Positions 61,500 through 64,000 of a stretch of DNA of 64,000 nt are shown in pieces. Source of the stretch: Mucilaginibacter sp. 14171R-50 (GTDB lineage: Bacteria > Bacteroidota > Bacteroidia > Sphingobacteriales > Sphingobacteriaceae); NCBI RefSeq assembly GCF_010093045.1, contig NZ_CP048115.1, forward strand, positions 2,852,001 through 2,916,000. Direction: 5' to 3'. Positions within the stretch are counted from its first letter, which is position 1; the number at the start of each line of letters is the position of its first letter. A program made the translations under genes and the position numbers. Below the pieces are notes generated by a model, which worked only from the letters and a program-made list of their open reading frames with translations, had not been told where the DNA came from and ran no database searches.

Positions 61500-62333
61500 A
61501 TGATTGTTATCAAAGATTTGACTTATAGCTATCATTCCCGGACCACCCTTTTCCAGGAATTGAACCTGACGCTACCATCGGGAAAGGTCTATGGTTTACT
61601 TGGTAAGAACGGTGCCGGTAAATCCAGCCTCATCAAAAATATAGCCGGGCTGATCTTCCCCCATAAGGGAAGCTGCACCATTAATGGCCTGGAGGCACGG
61701 CATCGCCAGCCTGATTTTTTAGCCCAACTGTTCTTTATTCCCGAAGAGTGTGAGCTTCCGCAGGTTACCATTCCTGTTTTTGTGAGGATTTACAGCGTAT
61801 TTTACAAATACTTTGACGAGGCTTGCTTTTATGAATACCTGCGAATTTTCAATGTTCCGGAGAAGTGCCAGCTGCAAAAACTGTCCTTTGGTCAAAAGAA
61901 AAAGATCCATATCGCTTTCGCACTGGCGGCCAATACCGATGTCCTGATCATGGACGAGCCTACTAACGGTCTGGATATCCCGTCGAAGATCGAATTCAGG
62001 GAAATCATTGCCAGGACAAGAAGGTATGATAAGATTACGATTATGTCTACCCACCAGGTCAAAGACCTGGATGGCCTGATCGACAGTGTGATCATCATTG
62101 ACCAGGGGCGGGTATTACTAGCCGCCGATAAAGAAGAGATCGGGCAAAAGCTTTGTTTCGGCGCGAAGCTGGCCGGCGACGAGACCATCATATATGGCAT
62201 TGATGCACCGGGGGGGCGTATGACGGTCAGCAGGAACACCGGCGCAGAGGTATCCTCGCTTGATCTGGAACTGCTTTTCAACGCGGCTATTTATAACCCG
62301 TCAGGCATCCGGGATGTTTTTGAAACCCTATAA
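61500..62333 (+). CDS. ABC transporter ATP-binding protein
   Basis: 277 aa from the ATG at 61500. Walker A is GLLGKNGAGKSSLIKN, Walker B is DVLIMDEPTNGLD and the switch His is in IMSTHQVKDLDG. The signature region is degenerate (LSFGQKKKIHIAFAL instead of LSGGQ), a variation common in the short two-component exporters of this kind. It partners with the permease encoded next and probably exports a small molecule or lipid, or acts in a bacteriocin/stress-type system. A LytTR regulator and GIN-domain-like protein lie downstream. Confidence 0.92.
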   Translation: MIVIKDLTYSYHSRTTLFQELNLTLPSGKVYGLLGKNGAGKSSLIKNIAGLIFPHKGSCTINGLEARHRQPDFLAQLFFIPEECELPQVTIPVFVRIYSVFYKYFDEACFYEYLRIFNVPEKCQLQKLSFGQKKKIHIAFALAANTDVLIMDEPTNGLDIPSKIEFREIIARTRRYDKITIMSTHQVKDLDGLIDSVIIIDQGRVLLAADKEEIGQKLCFGAKLAGDETIIYGIDAPGGRMTVSRNTGAEVSSLDLELLFNAAIYNPSGIRDVFETL

Positions 62334-62340
62334 AGCTGAA

Positions 62341-63105
62341 ATGAACTATATCGCAAAAATGATCGCCTTGAACAGGCGCCAGTACCTGGAGCACCGGCAG
62401 GTTTATGGCTTATTGGCACTGGCTATCGCCTGCTTATTATTTTTACTCTTTTTTATTACCTGGCATTGGCGGGAAAGCTTTTCCGGCGGGGTAGGCAATG
62501 GCATCTTCCTGATCGGTCTTTTCGGCGGCGGCGCTGCATTTTCTGCGTCTTTATATCAGGATCTCCGTCATCCCGCGAAAACGATCTGGCTGCTGGGCAT
62601 CATTGCGTCAGCCGGCCAGAAGATCATGTTATGGATCATTTATGCTGTTTTCCTGTACGGCGCGGCTTACACCATCATCTTTTACCTGGTCGAAGCGGTA
62701 TTTTTTAGCATCGCAGCAGGCCCCCAGTCCGCCATGATGAAAGCAAATGTATTTAGTAACGGCTTTTATAGCTTTTACCTGATCTTTATCAATTTCCAGT
62801 TATGGCTACTGATCGGCAGCCTGACTTTCCGAAAGGGGGCGCTGATCAAAACGCTTTTATTAATGGTGCTGTATTTTATCATCGCCGCAACGGGTAATGT
62901 CGTATTGATGAAAGCGATGACCGGTGAAGACAGCATTACCAGCAGTTTGCCTTTCAATTATTTCCAGTTCGTTCATAACGGCGAAAATATTTATGTGTAT
63001 CTGCCGGCGAGCATCCAGGCACTGATCAATATAAGCTGTAATTTTTTGCTGCCGCTGTTTTTAAGCTACATCGCCTACCTCAAGTTTACGGAAAAAGAAA
63101 TTTAA
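62341..63105 (+). CDS. ABC transporter permease
   Basis: 254 aa from the ATG at 62341; the frame upstream overlaps the ATPase gene and is less likely to be translated. Six membrane helices can be seen (LALAIACLLFLLFFITW, IFLIGLFGGGAAFSA, IMLWIIYAVFLYGAAYTI, LIFINFQLWLLIGSL, LLLMVLYFIIAATGN, LINISCNFLLPLFLSYIAYL). It matches the ABC-2-type permeases that go with single ATPases. It begins 8 nt after the ATPase stop, in the same operon. Confidence 0.88.
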   Translation: MNYIAKMIALNRRQYLEHRQVYGLLALAIACLLFLLFFITWHWRESFSGGVGNGIFLIGLFGGGAAFSASLYQDLRHPAKTIWLLGIIASAGQKIMLWIIYAVFLYGAAYTIIFYLVEAVFFSIAAGPQSAMMKANVFSNGFYSFYLIFINFQLWLLIGSLTFRKGALIKTLLLMVLYFIIAATGNVVLMKAMTGEDSITSSLPFNYFQFVHNGENIYVYLPASIQALINISCNFLLPLFLSYIAYLKFTEKEI

Positions 63106-63109
63106 TCTC

Positions 63110-63787
63110 ATGATGATCAAAAGAAGCAACCTGATATTAGCGTCTTTCGCCCTTTTCTTTGTGGCCGCCCTTTTTGCTGCGGACCGCGAACTGGCCAGAC
63201 AGTACCGCAGGATCGACCTGAAAGATCCTTTTAAGAATTTTGGAATGGTGCCGGTCCGGCCTTACAAGGTTTTGAATATCAGCGGGGGCAATTCCTATAC
63301 GGTCAGGATCGTGCATGGAACTGACTATACGATCCGGCTGATGAATTCCAGAAAACAATTTTTCCGAATGGAACAGCGCCTGGACACGCTGGCGATCAAT
63401 TTTATGGTTTCCAACCAGCAATACCAGTCGCCGGAACAATGCACCACGGGACTGATCCTGACCGTTCCCGCACTGGCGATGGTCAATACTTCCGGCATTA
63501 ATTGTGAACTAAGCGGATTGAAACAGGATTCACTTTTGATCAGGCAGGAGCATCAGGCCATCCTGAGAATAAAAGATCTCCGGCTAGGCAGCCTGGCCCT
63601 CAGCGCCAGACATTCATCGACCGCGACTTTCATGGATCGTAACTGGACGGACACTTTGCGCCTCACACTCGATCAGGGCAGTTCCGTGGATCTTGGTCCG
63701 CTCAAAGCCAGAAATATTTTAACCAAACTAAAAGGAAATGCCCGGCTGGTCATCACTGCTGCAAATTTAAACAACTTCGTTAAATAA
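63110..63787 (+). CDS. Exported DUF2807/GIN-domain-like protein
   Basis: 225 aa with an N-terminal membrane-anchor segment (LILASFALFFVAALFAA). The rest is a repeated right-handed beta-helix-like pattern typical of the GIN domain (VLNISGGNSYTVRIVHGTDY, then MVNTSGINCELSGLKQDSLL, LRLGSLALSARHSSTATFMD, and LRLTLDQGSSVDLGPLKARN). Function unknown; related proteins are envelope-associated. It is the third gene of the ABC operon, starting 5 nt after the permease. It is the final gene on this strand before the convergent regulator. Confidence 0.75.
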   Translation: MMIKRSNLILASFALFFVAALFAADRELARQYRRIDLKDPFKNFGMVPVRPYKVLNISGGNSYTVRIVHGTDYTIRLMNSRKQFFRMEQRLDTLAINFMVSNQQYQSPEQCTTGLILTVPALAMVNTSGINCELSGLKQDSLLIRQEHQAILRIKDLRLGSLALSARHSSTATFMDRNWTDTLRLTLDQGSSVDLGPLKARNILTKLKGNARLVITAANLNNFVK

Positions 63788-63800
63788 CAAGACGGGCCAT

Positions 63801-64000
63801 TCAAAGCTGCAATCTTTGGAACAGCTCCTCCCGGCTACTTGCTCCGATAGGAACCTCGACGTTTTCCAGCTCGATGATATTCCCTTTAACCGCGCGAATT
63901 GCCTTCAGATTGACGATATATGACCGGTGCACCCGAAAAAACTGCCCGGGCGGCAAAATATCTTCGAATAGCTTCAGGTGCATCCCTGCAAATAACCTGG
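63801..64000 (-). CDS. LytTR response regulator, C-terminal part (5' end outside window)
   Basis: Only the last 66 or so codons are within the window; the frame runs open to its end, so the gene continues. The visible part is the LytTR DNA-binding domain (FFRVHRSYIVNLKAIRAVKG, then NIIELENVEVPIGASSREEL). It lies just downstream of the ABC operon in the opposite direction, 13 nt from its end. It would be the response-regulator half of a LytS/LytTR system, which may regulate the ABC transporter beside it. Confidence 0.85.
   Translation of the reverse strand, partial: RLFAGMHLKLFEDILPPGQFFRVHRSYIVNLKAIRAVKGNIIELENVEVPIGASSREELFQRLQL

Noticed and set aside
1-64000. CRISPR arrays, tRNA and rRNA genes
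   Set aside because: No repeated spacer pattern, cloverleaf or rRNA core sequence was noticed on either strand, though a covariance-model scan was not possible.

Overview
Organism. The window looks like the chromosome of a Bacteroidota bacterium, most probably Sphingobacteriaceae (Mucilaginibacter/Pedobacter-like). The evidence is a SusC/SusD pair, a short primary-type sigma factor without region 1.1, promoters of the TAnnTTTG (-7) type, LytS/LytTR two-component systems and a contractile injection locus of Bacteroidota type. Genus is inferred from protein style, since no database search was possible.

Layout. 1-0.9 kb: an XRE regulator facing the decayed 3' end of a yifB/comM-type gene. 1.1-9.3 kb: secreted YdcF-like protein, secreted propeller-like protein, SusC, SusD and a periplasmic glycerophosphodiester phosphodiesterase, a nutrient-uptake locus. 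9.5-16.8 kb: a detoxification block of aldehyde dehydrogenase, alpha/beta hydrolase, DUF1223 and SDR genes facing an HxlR regulator, then DoxX, an epoxide-hydrolase-like enzyme, Ohr and a TetR regulator. 16.8-20.3 kb: an ABC-F ATPase in operon with TetR, then a LytS/LytTR pair. 20.5-52.6 kb: a regulator with a degenerate receiver domain followed by a 31 kb extracellular contractile injection system (eCIS). 52.8-57 kb: SDR enzymes, a sigma-70 factor, and a Crp/Fnr regulator with two matching Fnr-type boxes. 57-64 kb: a candidate small RNA, a serine beta-lactamase-like hydrolase, a beta-helix protein, two CPBP membrane proteases, a foldback element, an ABC transporter with a GIN-domain-like protein, and a truncated LytTR regulator.

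The main system. The eCIS contains a DUF4255 tube-cap protein, one sheath, two tube proteins, a DUF5908 miniprotein, an Afp7-like LysM/tube adaptor, a VgrG-like spike, PAAR tip, gp25 wedge, two large baseplate-J-type proteins, a 1405-aa tape measure and an AAA+ ATPase. It ends in two very large putative effectors with eukaryote-directed chemistry. The first joins DUF4157, a deaminase-like HAE/CxxC region and a USP-type (peptidase C19) deubiquitinase. The second joins an OTU-type cysteine protease, an HD phosphohydrolase and a C-terminal region resembling ADP-ribosyltransferases. Pairing two unrelated deubiquitinase folds in one eCIS suggests a machine aimed at eukaryotic cells such as amoebae, fungi, invertebrates or plants. 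A 305-aa protein just before the AAA+ ATPase has a gasdermin-like sequence pattern and is the least certain and potentially most surprising part.

How the genes work together. Tight overlaps (often ATGA) indicate one or a few eCIS transcripts, probably under the adjacent degenerate-receiver regulator. Elsewhere, several local regulators sit beside visible palindromes (HxlR, TetR, Crp/Fnr), so much of this window's regulation can be read directly from the sequence.
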